NCBI GenBank assembly: GCA_038049695.1 | Contig: CP142451.1 | Span: 34,704,001 to 34,768,000 of the forward strand | DNA: 64,000 nucleotides | Direction of reading: 5' to 3' | Source of the DNA: Cinnamomum chago | Lineage: Eukaryota > Streptophyta > Magnoliopsida > Laurales > Lauraceae | Shown: positions 34,647-48,395 of the stretch, piece by piece | Numbering within the stretch: the first letter of the stretch is position 1 | Layout: every line of letters starts with the position of its first letter | Translations under genes and position numbers: made by a program | The notes under the pieces: generated by a model | Seen by the model: the letters and a program-made list of their open reading frames with translations, nothing else | The model's database searches: none | What the model was told of the DNA's origin: nothing

Positions 34647-35774
34647 ATGATCTCTTTAAATAACCTATCTAATACCAAAGATGAACTAAATGAATTAAAG
34701 ATAGGAAATGATGATCTTAAAAAGGAAAATTTAAACCTAAGAGATCAATTAAAAAGGCAAGACAAAGACTTTATCAATTTAGAATCCAAGTTGACAATTT
34801 CCATGGAAAACATGTCAAATGTTCAAAGTAAGTTAAAAACCTTAGAACTTGGATCTAATGTTGTTAATGAACTTAATTTCAAATTAAAACTTGCCAATGA
34901 AGAGCTAATCAAATATAAGGAAATTGAAAATGATATTTTAAAAGTCAAAAATGAAAATTCAATCCTTATAACCAAAGTCACTCAACTTGAAGGATATAAA
35001 CAAAAGTATGAGTGCAAGTTTACCCAAAGTGAAGAGAGACTTGAAAAGTTATTTAAATTGGGTAAACCTCATGGAGATAGGACGGGTCTTGGATTTAATA
35101 GGAATATGTCACATGACCCTAAATTCACTAACACTTTTGTGAAAGGTGAGTCATCTTTCTCTAGCACTCTTTCTCCTTTGCCCAAAACTAAATGTATTTA
35201 TTGTGGCATTGAAGGGCATTTTAGGTTTGAGTGCAAACTAAGAAGAAGCCATGTGTCTAAACCCATCTTTGAACCCAAAAAGGTAGAATCTAAATCTATG
35301 AAGCGTAAGACACTAAAAATCAAGGAAGACTCCAAGAAGACTAAAAAAGTTAAATCATTTAAAATGGAGTCTCTTAAGATAGATTCTAAAAAGTTTAAAC
35401 AAGTTAAACCAAGCTTAAAAGAATCTATGAGCAAAAAGCTTCTCAACCTATCTCCCTTAAATCAACCCATAAAAGAACTTTTGAAGAAAATAGCCAAGTT
35501 AAATTTAAAATTCAAAAGTCATATAAAGGAAGAAAACAAGAAGAAAAGAAAAGTGAATCAATCCCCAAAGAAACAAACTCACCAACATCAGAAGACTAAT
35601 CACCAATCTAAGCTAAATTTAGTAAAATCTAAATATCATGGTGATAAGTTCAAATTGAAAATTTATCAAGTCAAATCTCCTATAGTTGGTGGGACTCCTA
35701 AACTAGACCTCAAAGTTCAACCATCTCAAGACCTTAGGTGGATTCCTAAAGTTAGATACTTAGACAAACCTTAA
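34647..35774 (+). CDS. gag-like coiled-coil protein, second copy
   Basis: Translation is identical to the first copy at 28995-30122 over all 375 residues: coiled coil, knuckle CIYCGIEGHFRFEC and basic tail. The surrounding internal region differs from the first by only rare single bases, for example one A/G difference just before the frame. This is consistent with a recent duplication or an assembly duplication. Confidence 0.7.
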   Translation: MISLNNLSNTKDELNELKIGNDDLKKENLNLRDQLKRQDKDFINLESKLTISMENMSNVQSKLKTLELGSNVVNELNFKLKLANEELIKYKEIENDILKVKNENSILITKVTQLEGYKQKYECKFTQSEERLEKLFKLGKPHGDRTGLGFNRNMSHDPKFTNTFVKGESSFSSTLSPLPKTKCIYCGIEGHFRFECKLRRSHVSKPIFEPKKVESKSMKRKTLKIKEDSKKTKKVKSFKMESLKIDSKKFKQVKPSLKESMSKKLLNLSPLNQPIKELLKKIAKLNLKFKSHIKEENKKKRKVNQSPKKQTHQHQKTNHQSKLNLVKSKYHGDKFKLKIYQVKSPIVGGTPKLDLKVQPSQDLRWIPKVRYLDKP

Positions 35775-38190
35775 GGCCTTGACCCTCCTTGACCAACCTA
35801 TCCTTTATAGTTAAATCATTTTGTTGGTCATGTTGCATTTGCATTTTGTTCTTTCTTAGTTACATTTCTTAAAATGCATTGTTTCTTTATGATCAATTGA
35901 TTTTGTCTTCATGCACCATTCTAAGTTACATGTCATGGTTTTCAAAAACATTTGATTATAATTTCATCATGTTATAATTGCTTTTTGCTCATATTTAGTT
36001 ATATGACTTGCATTGCATTTCTTAACATGATCGATTGATTGTGATTTCAAAAGCTTTCATAGCTAGATTATTCATGATCAATTGTTGTTGAATCATTTGT
36101 GTAGATGTCTTGGTAAGATTATTTGATCAAATGATTTAAATCAACTTAAGTTTTCCTTGGATTTCTAAGTTATACTTTTATATGAAAAATCATTGTTTTG
36201 AAAAATCAACTTGTATGTGTTTCATTTAAGTTATATCTTTTAAAATACAATGTTGAAAATTGTTCTTCAAAGTCATTCTTTTTATGCTTATTGTTGGATT
36301 TTGTTTATTGAAATGATTTGAAGATTGTATGAATGGAAATGCTCTAAAACATCATCAGTTATAATCGTCAAAGCATGTTCCATGATTCTTATTTCCTTTT
36401 TCTTTTTGTTACATTATCTTAGAAATGGAAATGAATGTTGTTTGCATCCTTGCTTATTTGTTTACATTCTTTTTATATGCAAATGTCCATTGGTTCCATG
36501 TATGGTTGTGATATTAGTTATATTTGTAGAAACCATACTAGAACTCAAATCCATCCTCTATGCCTTCTAGTCATTTCTTTTTGGATGGTTATGATGTTGA
36601 TTCATGTATATTCTCTAAGTGATGTCATCCTTATACATGTTTCAACTTCATAGTAGTGTTCTTAATCATATGAAACTCCTTGAAATCCATTCATTGTATT
36701 TCTATATGTTTGATGGATATCTTAGTTGTTGAATTCATATGATTTTGACACTTTGAAAATTGCATGCATTTCCAAGATTATATCCTTTAGCATTGCAATT
36801 TACCTTGTTCATCACTATGCTCATTAGTCATATCATTATAAGTGTTGAATATCCATTTATGTTGCTTGATGGAATTTTGTGTTTGTCACATCCTTGCTAT
36901 TAATCATGTTGTCATATTCAATTGGTTTCATTTGGTATAATCTTCCATTGATTTCATATCCAATTGATGTCTTATCTTGTGTATGTGATAGACCTTGTGT
37001 ACATTGGATTGAACTTGAAAGTTATATGTTTTCATTCCATGTCACACTCCATTAGCATCATAATTTTCATGATTGCCTCCTCTCTTGCTCATATAGGTAT
37101 ATCTCATGACCACCATGCTTATGTTTTCATTATCTTGGTTGGTTATTAGTTGAGGTTGGCTTCATGCTTGAAATTCATTTCACTCATCTTGCACATAATA
37201 GTCATATTTATTGTTTGAATGAAATGATTTCACAACTTACATAGCATATGATTTTCATCATTAAATTGATTGATGCTATGTTTAGTAAACCCCATTGCAT
37301 CATGGATAGCTCTAATTTGGATTTATCTTAATAGTTATATTCTTTATAACTCCATTTTAGAGTGGTTGATTTAATAGTCTTATCCTTAAATCTCAATTGG
37401 TATTCTTTGTTTTTCCAATTGGTATCCATGATTGCTTTTCTCATTAGACCTTGCTTTCTTTTGGTAATTTGATCATATTGAGCCTTATAGTTAAACGAAT
37501 CTAATCATTTCCTTGAAGTTGACCCTCAATTGGTAAAACCATCCACTTCTTGAACCAAATAGTTATACCTTTGTCAAAAGTTTGACAAAAGAAGAGAATG
37601 GATTGAGGGGGAGTGTAAACCTTCATAGGAAGTATTAGTTTTGATCAAATTGACCCTTGGATTGCCTTTGGACCCTTAGAGACTACTACCATACATGATC
37701 ACCTGTTATGATTATCATTTTCGATTTCTTTTGTTAACAGGTGCTACTAATAGGTATTTTTCTTGTTTCATGTGTGTAGGTACCTTTGCAATTTAATGGC
37801 AAAGGGGGAGCGAGCATTCAAGTTCTCAAAAGGGTGAAGAGAATGTCAAAGCTTCCCAAGGGGAGAGTTGTGTATGATCTTCTACAGGGGGAGAGAATGC
37901 ATATCTTGCCAAAGGGAGAGAGAGGCATGGTCAAAGGGGGAGAGCAAATAGAAAAAGAAAGCTTGGGAGCTAAAGAAGATGCTTGGCTAGAGAAGGAAAG
38001 AAGAAGAGAAAGCTTGAAGAATGATCAAGCACCAAGGATCAAGAAGATTGAAGAAAAGAGCCCAAGAGCCCAAGCTAAGAGGAGGAGCATCCAAGAAGAT
38101 TTCAAGACTTGTCCAGCTTAGGGGGAGCTGAAGACTTGGTGTGTTAATTCAATGATGAGTAAGTTGTCATCAAATTGCAAAGGGGGAGAT

Positions 38191-39868
38191 TGTTAGGAAT
38201 TTTGTATATTGCAATTTGATGGATGCATTAACATTCAAGCATCATTTAATTTACACACTTATGCATTGATTTAGATCATCTTGAAATCTTGATTTATACA
38301 TGCATTGTTTTTAAGATTTGTAAAAGTATTGATTTATGCATGTTTTGTTTCTAATCTTGGATGCATTTGTTTTGGAAAAGAGTTTTTAGAAATCAAGCAA
38401 GCCATTGGATTTAAAGTTTCGAATCATTTTAGGCTTTTTATGTTTCGTGTTTTTAAACCACTTAGTTTGATTTAAAACATGTTTCCAAGCTTGATTTATT
38501 GGCCCAAAAATCCCCTCCAAGAAAAACCTTTAAATATGCAAAAGTTGGGAATTTTGGTCCCAGGGGGTCGACCTGCAGTGTGGCCGGTCGACAGGGCCCA
38601 AGGGACCCGGTCGACCGGCCACACTGCCAGGTCGACCGGGGGCACGCAGGAACTCAACTTTTTTAGTATATATTGAAGTTCATTCCTTTTCAAATGTTAG
38701 AGATTTTGAAGACTCTTTTGAGGAGCTTTGAGACAAAGAAAAGGGGATGAAGTAAGAGAGACCAAACAGTCATTTGGAGAGCTAAAGTTTGGATTAATGA
38801 AGTTAAATCTCTAAGTAAGCTCTACCTCTCTTAATCATAAGTTATATGCTTTGTTTAAATTATTGGTAAATGATTTGTAGCATGATAACTATGATGTGTT
38901 GAATCCATTCTTTTCTTAATCTTTGATCTAATTAAGATTGGATTCTTCACTTTGTTTTCAAACCAAGTTTTGATTTAAAATCTTCATTAATCATGCTTAG
39001 CCTAAATCTTCGATTTCTTTTAGCATGATTCATTTTCTTGGTTGAAACTCAATTTGTTGTTTTCATTCATTTAAACTTTAGTTAAATTAATTTGGTTTTG
39101 AAAACAACATTGCACATGCATCACATGTTCTAAGTTAGTCATTTTCATACAACTTGCGAGTCTTTGATTTTCATGTCATTAACAAGTTGTTTCTCATACA
39201 TGTGATTTGCATTAAACTTCAATCAAATCATTTATGTGCCTTAAACTTTGAAATGCTTTGAGAATATATTTGAATGAGCCTTCTTTTTAAACTTGATTGA
39301 AGTTATCACACACACACATCATGAGCATACACATTTGCATTCATATAGTGTTTGTGTGAGTTGATTTACACTTTCATATTAGCCTATTTAAGAGGCAACA
39401 TCATTGTGCTTAAATTGTATCTCTTAGAGTGTTCTTGAAGAGACACCTTCTTAGAGAATTTCTACATTTGTAAAGGTTATTGCTTAGCCTAAGAAAAGCA
39501 TTGTGTAAAGATTATTGCTTAGCCTTGAAAAGCATCTTGTAAAGGTTGTTGTTGAGCCTAGAAAAACAACATTGTAAAGGTTATTGCTTAGCCTAGTAAA
39601 AAGCATACTTAGTGGAAATCCGGTGGGGTGATTGGATCACAAGCCGGTGGTGGACGTAGGCATTGAGGCCGAACCACTATAAATCCTTTGTGTTGTGGTG
39701 CTTGCTTTTGTGGTGATTGTTTATATTGGCTTCTGCATTTAGATTGTTTATCATCACTTGTGACTAGTTTATATTAAGAATTTAGAATTTGTCTAAATTG
39801 GTCATATTTGTAGCACACCCTATTCACCCCCCCCCCCCCCCTCTAGGGTTAGGATCCAAGGACTTTCA
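38191..39868 (+). repeat. LTR3 of the nested dimer
   Basis: 1678 bp. Left-end states are atttaattt and gatcatc, and the right-end state is ctctaggg. It ends at the GGAAT target duplication inside the SIRE-like gag. Confidence 0.9.
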
Positions 39869-42800
39869 GGAATGTCACTAATAGACATCCTTTGTTTAAT
39901 GGAACACACTATCGTTATTGGAAAATTAGAATGCAAGTGTTCTTAGAATCCCAAAGCTTAGATGTGTGGAACATCATAGAAGATGACTATCATCCTCCCA
40001 CTACCACAAAAAAAGGACTCTGAAGGGAATGCCATATCCATAAAAATCAAACCTAAAAGTGCTTGGACTCAAGGGGAAAAGGATAGAGCAGATTTAAATG
40101 CAAAGGCAAAAAACTCCTTATATTGTGCTCTATCTCAAGAAGAATTTAATAGAGTAGTAAATTGCAACACTGCTAAGGAAGTTTGGGATACCCTAGAGAC
40201 CACTCATGAAGGCACAGATCAGGTGAAGATAGCCAAAATTCAAATGTTGACCTCTAAATTAGTAGATATTAAAATGTTCGAAGAAGAAACATTTGACGAG
40301 TTCTACTCAAAATTCATGGAAATTGTCAACTCTCTTATAGGTCTAGGAGAAAAGATGGATGAATCTAAAGCTGTTAGAAAGATTTTAAGATCTCTCCCAA
40401 AAAGATTCAAGCCTAAGATTGTAGCCACAACGGAAAGCAAAGATGTTGACAAAATTAAAATTGAAGAACGAAGAGGAAATCTCCTTACATATGAATTAGA
40501 CTTTGAAGTTCAAGACAAAAAGAAAGGAGTAGCTTTTTCCTCTCAATCAAAAGAAAATGAAAGTGAGGTTGATAGTGATGATGATAATGCTTTATTTGTT
40601 AAAGAAATTTAAAAGGTTCTTTAGGCACAACAAGAACAATAGAAATTCAGATGAAAGCAAAAGTCCTAGATTCCAAAGAAATCCCAAAGGATCATTTATT
40701 AAAAAAAGATGTGCAATGTTACAATTGCAAGGGGTTTGGACACATTGCTCAAAATTGCTCCAACCCGAAAGAATTTGAAAAAGGAGATAAGAAAGGAAAG
40801 AAAGCTTTAAACATAACTTGGGATGAGGAAGATGAAGATAGTGACAAAAATGAATCCCCTAATGATGAAGATGAAAGTATCCCTAATTGGCTTCTACTTT
40901 CATCTATTGAAGATACCAATGAGCATAATACATTAATAGATGACACATTAGGACAAGAAGAACCCGATTATGAAGTTGAAGATATTTAAATTCAGCAAGC
41001 TTATGATGAACTATATGAAAATTGGGAAATCTTATTTAAGAAAAACAAAATTTTTAAAGAAGAATCCAAAAGGCTTGTTAATGAAATAAATGTTTTAAAA
41101 GATGAATTGAAATTAAGAATCAATGAGAAAATTGACTTAAAACACAAGTTCACCACTCTAAATGAAAATCTAGGTCATGCTCAAAACCAAATTCATAATT
41201 TACAATCCAAGCTAGAATCTAGTCAACTTGAAACTAACTCTCTACAAATGAAACTTAACAAAGGTAAATTCATTGTTGATAAATTCACTTTGGGAAATGA
41301 TAAGTTTTATCAAATGTTAGGGATGCATAAAACTTATGGTGATAAGAGTGGGATAGGTTTTGAAAGTTCCCCTAGTAACAAGCAAAATAGTTTTCAAAAC
41401 ATTACTAAGACTTTCCAAAAGCCCCTAGTTGAGAGAAACTATACTTCTAGATGGACTTTTCATTTTTGCAATCGCAGTGGTCATTTAGTTCCTAATTGCC
41501 CATACAAAATTAGATTGTCTCTAAAAAATCCTTCTAGAATCCTTTTCAAGTTTGTCCCCAAGACCATTCCCTCTAAATCTTTTCTATCTAGTTGGACTAT
41601 AAAAGAAACAAATGTTGAGAGTCTCTTAGTGAAAACCACTTTGAAAGCTAAGGAAAACCCTACTTGGTTCTTAGATAATGGTTGTTCCAAACACATAACA
41701 GGAGACCGATCTAGATTCGGCTCTATAGTGGAATATGATGGAGGAAACGTTTCTTTTGGTGACAATAGTAAAGCTCAAATCCTTGGCAAAGGAAGTGTGT
41801 AAGGAGATCAAATACCTACCTTAAATGATGTATTTCTTGTGGAAGGATTAAAACATAATCTTCTTAGCATAAGTCAATTGTGTGATAAAGGAAACAAGGT
41901 AGTCTTTGACAGTCAATCATGCAAGGTGGTAAATGAGAAAACCAACCAACTTATTCTTACTAGATCAAGGACAAAAGGAAATATTTACATAATAGAAGAA
42001 TTTGATGAAAATGAGTCTAGGTGCTTGATAACTAAAGATCAAGAAAATTACTTATGGCACCAAAGGATGGGGCAGATAAATTTCAAATTGATGAAAATCT
42101 TGTCGAAAAATGAAATTGTGAAAGGGATTCCAAAATTGAGTGATGAAAAATCTGAAATCTGTAAGGCATGTCAATTGGGTAAACAAATCAAGAAGAGTTT
42201 TAAAGGTTTAAAGGATATATCGTCTTCTCGTCCTCTTGAACTAATCCACATGGACTTGATTGGACCTGCACCTGTGCAGAGTATTGGAGGAAAGAAATTT
42301 ATTTTGGTTATGGTAGACGATTATTCTCGTTTTGGATGGATTGCTTTTCTTCATGCTAAATCGGACGCTGTAGACAATATCATAAGAATTTGCAGTAAGA
42401 TACAAGTGAGAAAAGATTGTAAAATTCGGAAGATTAGAAGTGATCATGGGGGAGAGTTTGAAAATGAAAATTTTGTTAAATTTTGTGAGAGTCATGGAAT
42501 TAATCATCAATATTCTGCTCCTAAAACTCCTCAACAAAATGGAGTGGCTGAAAGGAGAATTAGAGTTATTCAAGAAATGACTAGGACCTTGCTTAATGAA
42601 AAGCATCTCTCTCGTAATCTATGGGCTGAAGCTGTGAATACTGCTTGTTATCTCATAAACAAAGTTTATCTAACTAAAAATACCAAAAAAACCCCTTACG
42701 AACTTTACTTTGATAGAAAACCTAATTTGGGGTATTTGAAAGTTTTTGGAAGTAAATGTTACGTTCTAAGACATAGGGAGCAGTTGGGGAAATTTGAGCC

Positions 42801-44620
42801 TAAGTCTGATGAATGAATTTTTCTAGGATACTCTGAAAGGAGCAAGGCATATAAAGTTTTCAATCATAGAACCATGACCATAATGGAATTAACTCATGTT
42901 GTTATCGATGATGTAAATCAAGTCGGAAGAATTCTACAAGATGATGATGAAGCTGAAATTGATATTGAACAACCTATTCCAAAAGATAGTAATGATATCA
43001 TTCCATCCAAAGCCATTGTTCCAACCAAATTAATGAAAAATCACACATTGGATAATATTATTGGAGATATCCACATTGGGGTTATGACCCAGAAATAAGT
43101 TCAAAATCTATGTGCTCATTACTCTTTTGTCTCTGAAATCGAGCCCAAGAATTTTTCTAAGGTTGAATCTAAATCTGAATGGATGGAAGCAATGCAAGAA
43201 GAATTGAATTAATTTAAAAAGAACGATGTTTGGGATCTTGTCCCTATACCCACTGAGAAAAATCCTATTGGCACAAAGTGGATTTATAAGAACAAATCAG
43301 ATGAATCTAGCAATGTTGTGAGGAACAAGACACGACTTCTAGCAAAAGGCCGATATGCTCAAATAGAAGGAATTGACTTTGAAGAAACTTTTGCTCTTGT
43401 AGCCGGTTTAGAATCCATAAGAGTTTTATTGGGATATGCTAGTAGCATGAGAATCAAATTATTTCAGATGGATGTCAAAAGTGCTTTCTTAAAAGAAGAA
43501 ATTGAGGAAGATGTGTATGTTACCCAACCAGAGGGCTTTGAAGATCCTTATCATCCTGAATATGTTTATAAACTTATGAAAGCTCTATATGGATTAAAAC
43601 AAGCACCTAGGGCTTGGTACAAAAAGCTTACAAATTAATCATTTGCTCGAAAATAACTTTGATTGTGGGAAAGTTGATAAGACCCTATTTATCAAGAAAA
43701 CTGATCAAGACATTCTTGTTGCTCAAATTTACGTTGATGATATAGTTTTTGGATCTACTTCAGAGAAACTTGCTCAAGGATTTTCAGAATTAATGAGTTC
43801 CACTTTTGAGATGAGTCTGGTCGGTCCCCTGCAATTTTTCCTTGGTCTTCAAGTTAACCAAACCAAGAAAGGAATTTTTCTTAGCCAACCCAAATTTGCT
43901 CTAGAAATTATTAAGAAGTTCGGTCTAGAAAACTCTGAAATTGACTACAACCCCATGGGATCTACGTCAAAACTTTGTAGTGACCCACATGGGAAAAAGG
44001 TAGACCAAAAACTCTACAGAAGTATGATAGGTAGCCTCCTTTACCTTACAGCTAGCAGACCAGATCTATCCTTTAGTATAGGAATTTGTGCTAGGTATCA
44101 ATCAGATCCTCGTGAGTCCCATCTTAAAGCTGTCAAACGTATTATCAAATATATCAATGGGACATCTCATTATGGCATCTGGTATCCTTGTGACTCCTCA
44201 TCACAATTGATTGGATACAGTGATGCAGATTGGGTAGGGTCAATAGACGATAGGAAAAGCACTAGTGGCTGCTGCTATTTCATAGGAAGGTGCCTAGTAG
44301 CTTGGCATAGCAAAAAGCAAAATTTTGGATCCTTATCTACTGCAGAAGCTGAATATATTGCTGCAGGTAGCTGTTGTGCCCAACTGTTGTGGATGAAACA
44401 AACTTTGTTAGATTATAATGTTCCACAACACTGTATGCCTATCATGTGTGACAATTCTAGTGCCATTAGCATTTCTAAAAATCCTGTTCAGTACTCTTGC
44501 ACTAAACACATTGATATTCACTCTCATTTTTGCGTGATCATGCTGATCAAGTCACTATTGAATTAATTTTTGTTCCAACAGATTCTCAATTGGCTGACTT
44601 ATTTACTAAACCCCTTGGAA
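39869..44620 (+). mobile_element. gag-pol region of the SIRE-like Copia (fossil)
   Basis: Parts appear in Copia order. A UBN2-type gag with RYWKIRMQVFLES lies at about 39.9-40.6 kb. A CCHC knuckle CYNCKGFGHIAQNC lies near 40711-40752. A coiled-coil linker and second knuckle-like FCNRSGHLVPNC span 41.1-41.5 kb. A protease-like WFLDNGCSKHITG lies near 41.67 kb. Integrase spans about 42.05-42.82 kb (LWHQRMG, CKACQLGKQ, HMDLIGP, DHGGEFENE, PQQNGVAERR). Reverse transcriptase spans 43.2-44.0 kb (QMDVKSAFL, ALYGLKQAPRAWY, IYVDDIVFGS). RNase H spans 44.2-44.6 kb (GYSDADWVGS, DRKSTSGCC, STAEAEYIAA, KHIDI). YVDDIVFG and the overall layout fit the SIRE lineage. The region is broken in roughly half a dozen places. 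Confidence 0.9.
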
Positions 44621-45042
44621 ATGATAGATTCATGAAATTGAGGCATCAATTGGGCATTGGCCCTTGCCCTGAATTCTACTTTTTTGTTGGCTAATCACCT
44701 GTTACCTCATTTTATTTATCATATAAACAGGTGCTACTAACAAGGTTTTGTATCTTTCTCGTTGATGGGCAGGCTCATTTGCAATTAGATGCCAAAGGGG
44801 GAGAGAAATATCATATGGTCTCCAATTGAGGGGGAGAAGATTCAAGGGTTATCTAGTTGAGGGGGAGAAGCTTTACCTACCGTTGCACTCGCAAGGAAAA
44901 TCCAAAGCTCCAAAATATCCAAATACTCTCAATCATCCAAAGCTCCTTAAATGTCCAAAGAAGATGGTGTTCAAGTTTCGAGGTTTTTAAAAGAGAGTTC
45001 AAGCTTCAAGAGTTGCCATCAAATTCCAAATTAGGAGGAGAT
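44621..45042 (+). other. 3' untranslated region and polypurine region of the SIRE-like element
   Basis: It contains the inverted repeat at 44696-44733 and several gggggag tracts (aaagggggagag, tgagggggag). The final tract aggaggagat abuts the 3' LTR. I see no envelope-like gene, although some SIRE relatives carry a third frame here. Confidence 0.7.
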
Positions 45043-46733
45043 TGTTAGAGTTTTTATTTTGTTGCAATTTGATAGGATGCATTCATTTTCATAGCTTGAC
45101 CTCTCATTCTTTCATGTTCTTAATCTTGGGATCTTCATGCATATTTCTCATTCATAATCTTTGTTTTTTATCATATGTTATGCATGGTTTTAAAATTCGT
45201 TATGTCTCTTAAGTTCATGAAGTTTTGAGTTCAGGTTTTCAAGCCTCCAAGTGTTTATTCCTTAAGTTCAAAAATCATTTCAAGCTTTCCAAAGTTTTCT
45301 TCTTTAAATCCATATTTTAGTTTGAAAGTTTCATGTCTTTAGAAAATCACTTTTCATCCTTTTTTAGTCATGAATCCAACCTTGATCTCTGTGCCTCAAG
45401 TCCCCTAGAAAAGCAGCCCTTTTTATTTCAACTTTCTTAAATTTCAGAAATTCAGGGCAGTCTCCAGGTCGACCTGCCTTTGTGGCCGGTCGACCGGGCC
45501 AAGGGACTCGGTCGACCAGGCACACTGCGGGTCGACAGGGAGAAATGACCATTAGCCTCTCCAACGGACATTTTTATAGCTGTTGTGTGTATCCGGTCGA
45601 CCCGGCCCTGTACCAGGTCGACCGGGCACTAGCCGTTGGGAACTTTTTCTTTATAATAAGTGGCTTTTTGTTTGGAAAAAGTTGCTGAATTTTGGAGGAC
45701 TTTTGGGGCCAAGGAAGAGCAACTTTTCAAGAGCATTTGTGAAGGGATTATGAAGCCATTCCATTTATTAAACCTTTGATCTTCAAATGGGTGTGCTTTC
45801 TAAATCTCAAGTTCTATTTCATGCTTAGTTTCTAAATCTTTGTTTTTTCTTTTAAACATGATCAAATAGTTGGCTTTCTTCTTGAGATGTTGTGTTTCAT
45901 TCTATGCTTTAAACTTTGAAATCTCTTAGCTTTATGAAATCAACATATGATTTATCATTCACATGAGTTATGAATCTTTGTTTTCAAATCTAACTTGTTA
46001 ATCTTAAGATTATGTATACTTTTTCTATTCAAGTTTGATCTTTTTGGAAAACCATGTGTTTGTCAAACAACTCTTTCTCATACATATGATTATCATCTTT
46101 CCATCATTTAAAGTTTCATCTTTTAAAAAAAAGAGATAGAGTGACTTCTAGTATATGCATTATTCATAGACTTTGTCATTCATATGCATGCTTCTAGAAG
46201 TTAAGTTTTCATTTTCTATTCAGCCCTTTTAGAGGCACTCATTTGCACTTACATTGTTCTCTTAATCCATGCATTCATAGGCATTTTACTTAAGAGAAAA
46301 CCTCTTGTTGTTAAGGTTGGTGCTTAGCCTTGAAAATCATATTTTAAGTTGTAAAGGTTTATGCTTAGCCTTGAAAAGCATAGTGATGTATTTGTAAGGT
46401 TTGATGTGATCCTAAACCTTAATTTGAGTCAGTGGAAATCCGGTAGGTTTACCGAGAGTGAATGTAGGAAAGTTGGCCGAACCACTATAAATATGTGTGT
46501 TGTGGTGATTGATCTCTTGCTTTCTTTGTATGGATGATGTCCTTATGTTGAATGAAGATTGTAGTTGCTTATTCCTTGTGTATGCTTAACTTAGAGACTC
46601 CTCTCTATCACAAGATAATTAATCTTCATCAAAGCTTAATTGACTTAAAAGCTAAAAGAATTAAAATTGGTCTAGGTTCTTAGAGCTCACCTTATTCACC
46701 CCCCTCCCTTTAGGATTCGTTCTTGGACTTTCA
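45043..46733 (+). repeat. 3' LTR of the SIRE-like Copia
   Basis: TGTTAGAG...GGACTTTCA, 1691 bp, with a TATA motif at 46485-46492, agcctt hairpin units near 46320-46385 and a GTCGAC cluster at 45465-45625. Base differences from the 5' LTR are scattered along its whole length. Confidence 0.9.
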
Positions 46734-48395
46734 AGAGAGAGAGGTGAGAATGGGAGAACTGGCAGAGAGAGAGAGGAAAAAAAGGGCTCGGTGGCGGGAG
46801 AGGGAAAAAAGGAGTGGGAAAAAACAAAAGCCCTTTACCGACGCTAATTTTTCGTCAGTAAAAAAAAATCGTCGGTAAAGGTCTATGATTTTAAATTTTC
46901 CTAAAAATAAAATAAAATTTTACCGATGTTTTACAAAAAATGTCACTAAAAGTTTTTTTTACCGCATTCGTCGATCATAGTCTCTGATATTTATTTTCCC
47001 TAAAAATGAAGTTAATAATCAAATTGAACTTTTTCAACCGTTTTCAAGGAAACGTTGCTAACAATAGATTTTACTGACGTTTTGTAATTCGTCGGTATTT
47101 TTGTTGGGAAAATCAATTTCTTGAGACCTGCGAAAGTGATAAATCAATTGAAGAATTAAAGAAGGAAAACCAAGGTATTGAAGATCTGCATGGGGTCCAC
47201 ACTACCCTGGTTGGAAGATTCAATTCAAGCCAAACAAAGAAGAAAAAACATTGCAAAAGAAAATACAGCCATATGAAGGACATCCAAGGTAAGGGAATTT
47301 CAAGCATTGCACACAAAAGTGGGGCCCATCATGTGTTCCAATTGATATTACAAATCTGAATTTCAGATTTGGAATTATTTAAGCCAAGATGTAATTTGAG
47401 GAATTTCTTAAGAGAGGAAGTGGGCCCAGATTTGGATAGATTCAGATTTTTAAGTAATACAAAGTAAAAATTGTCGGTAAAGGTCTCTGATTTTTAATTT
47501 TCCTAAAAATAAAATTAGACTTTACTAACATTTTACAAAAAAATGTCGCTAAGAGTTAATTTTAATATTTATTTTCCCGAAAATGAAGTTTATAATAAAA
47601 TTGAACTTTGCCGACTTTTTTCGTCGGTAAAAGAAAAAAGAAAAATAAATAAAAAAGACTTTTACCGACGAATTTTCATATTTTCATATTTTTATAAAAT
47701 TTTAAAAAATTATGCTTTAAACAATATTTGAGTATTTACAAATTTAAGATTTTTATTCAGATATTAATAGAAAAACCTGCAAAAGAACTTGACATTAAAT
47801 AATTAGTAATGAATTAGTAAATGAAAAATGTTATCGGTCAATAATCACTTACCCCTTTCTAAAAGCAAATCATGGCTCCTCCACTGACTACAACTATGAT
47901 CGGGAGCATTGTACTTCGTATTCTTTCATTCATGGAAGGAATTTGATCCTCCTTCCGTGATCCAAAGGGTTTGGATGAAGAAGGTGGGCCCTATAGTGGA
48001 CGGATGGATGGATTTATTTTATATAGATGGCAAATGTCGATACGAAACATGGGATCTAGACTTTTTGCACTCATGCATTCTACTCGGACACTCGTGTCCT
48101 TAACCAACTGAGGTATAGCTGGGGATGAATGTTACCTTGATAAAAGCGTTACCGTCGACCCATGTCAGATTATGAAGATGTATTATAGGTTTCCTTAAGA
48201 ACTCTACAAGTTGGATTTCAGTCAAGCTATAGACTTTTACAGACGTTTTCTATAAAATGTCGGTAAAAGTTGGATTTTTAGCGATGTTTTCCTAAAAACG
48301 TCGGTAAAAGTCTGATTTTTAGCGACGAAATTATATACGTCGGTAAAGAGTACTCTTTACCGACGAATTTATAAAATCGTCGCTAAAAATGTTGC

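Larger units (their letters stand above)
26890..39868 (+). mobile_element. non-autonomous Copia-related LTR element, tandem dimer (LTR-int-LTR-int-LTR)
   Basis: Three near-identical LTRs (26890-28569, 32539-34221, 38191-39868) alternate with two near-identical internal regions of about 4.0 kb, with a period near 5650 bp. The outer duplication GGAAT (26885-26889 and 39869-39873) shows a single insertion into the gag start of the SIRE-like element. A primer site follows LTR1 and LTR2, and an aaagggggagat tract precedes LTR2 and LTR3. The only sizeable frame encodes a gag-like coiled-coil protein. There is no protease, integrase or reverse transcriptase, so movement would need enzymes from another element. 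It looks whole for its type and very young. I see about three base differences among the LTRs plus C-run length, which suggests tens to low hundreds of thousands of years at usual plant rates. Confidence 0.88.
25190..46733 (+). mobile_element. SIRE-like Ty1/Copia retrotransposon inserted in the CACTA
   Basis: The 5' LTR is 25190-26777 and the 3' LTR 45043-46733. Each starts TGTTAGAG and ends GGACTTTCA. The flanking duplication AGAGA is at 25185-25189 and 46734-46738, within a gaga-rich target. A tRNA-Met-type primer site (ttgatatcagag) follows the 5' LTR, and a polypurine tract (aggaggagat) precedes the 3' LTR. Gag and pol lie at 39869 to about 44600 in Copia order. The element is broken (about half a dozen interruptions). 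It is further split by a 13-kb insertion at the start of gag. The two LTRs differ by a few percent and in length, so it is older than the element nested in it. Confidence 0.9.
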
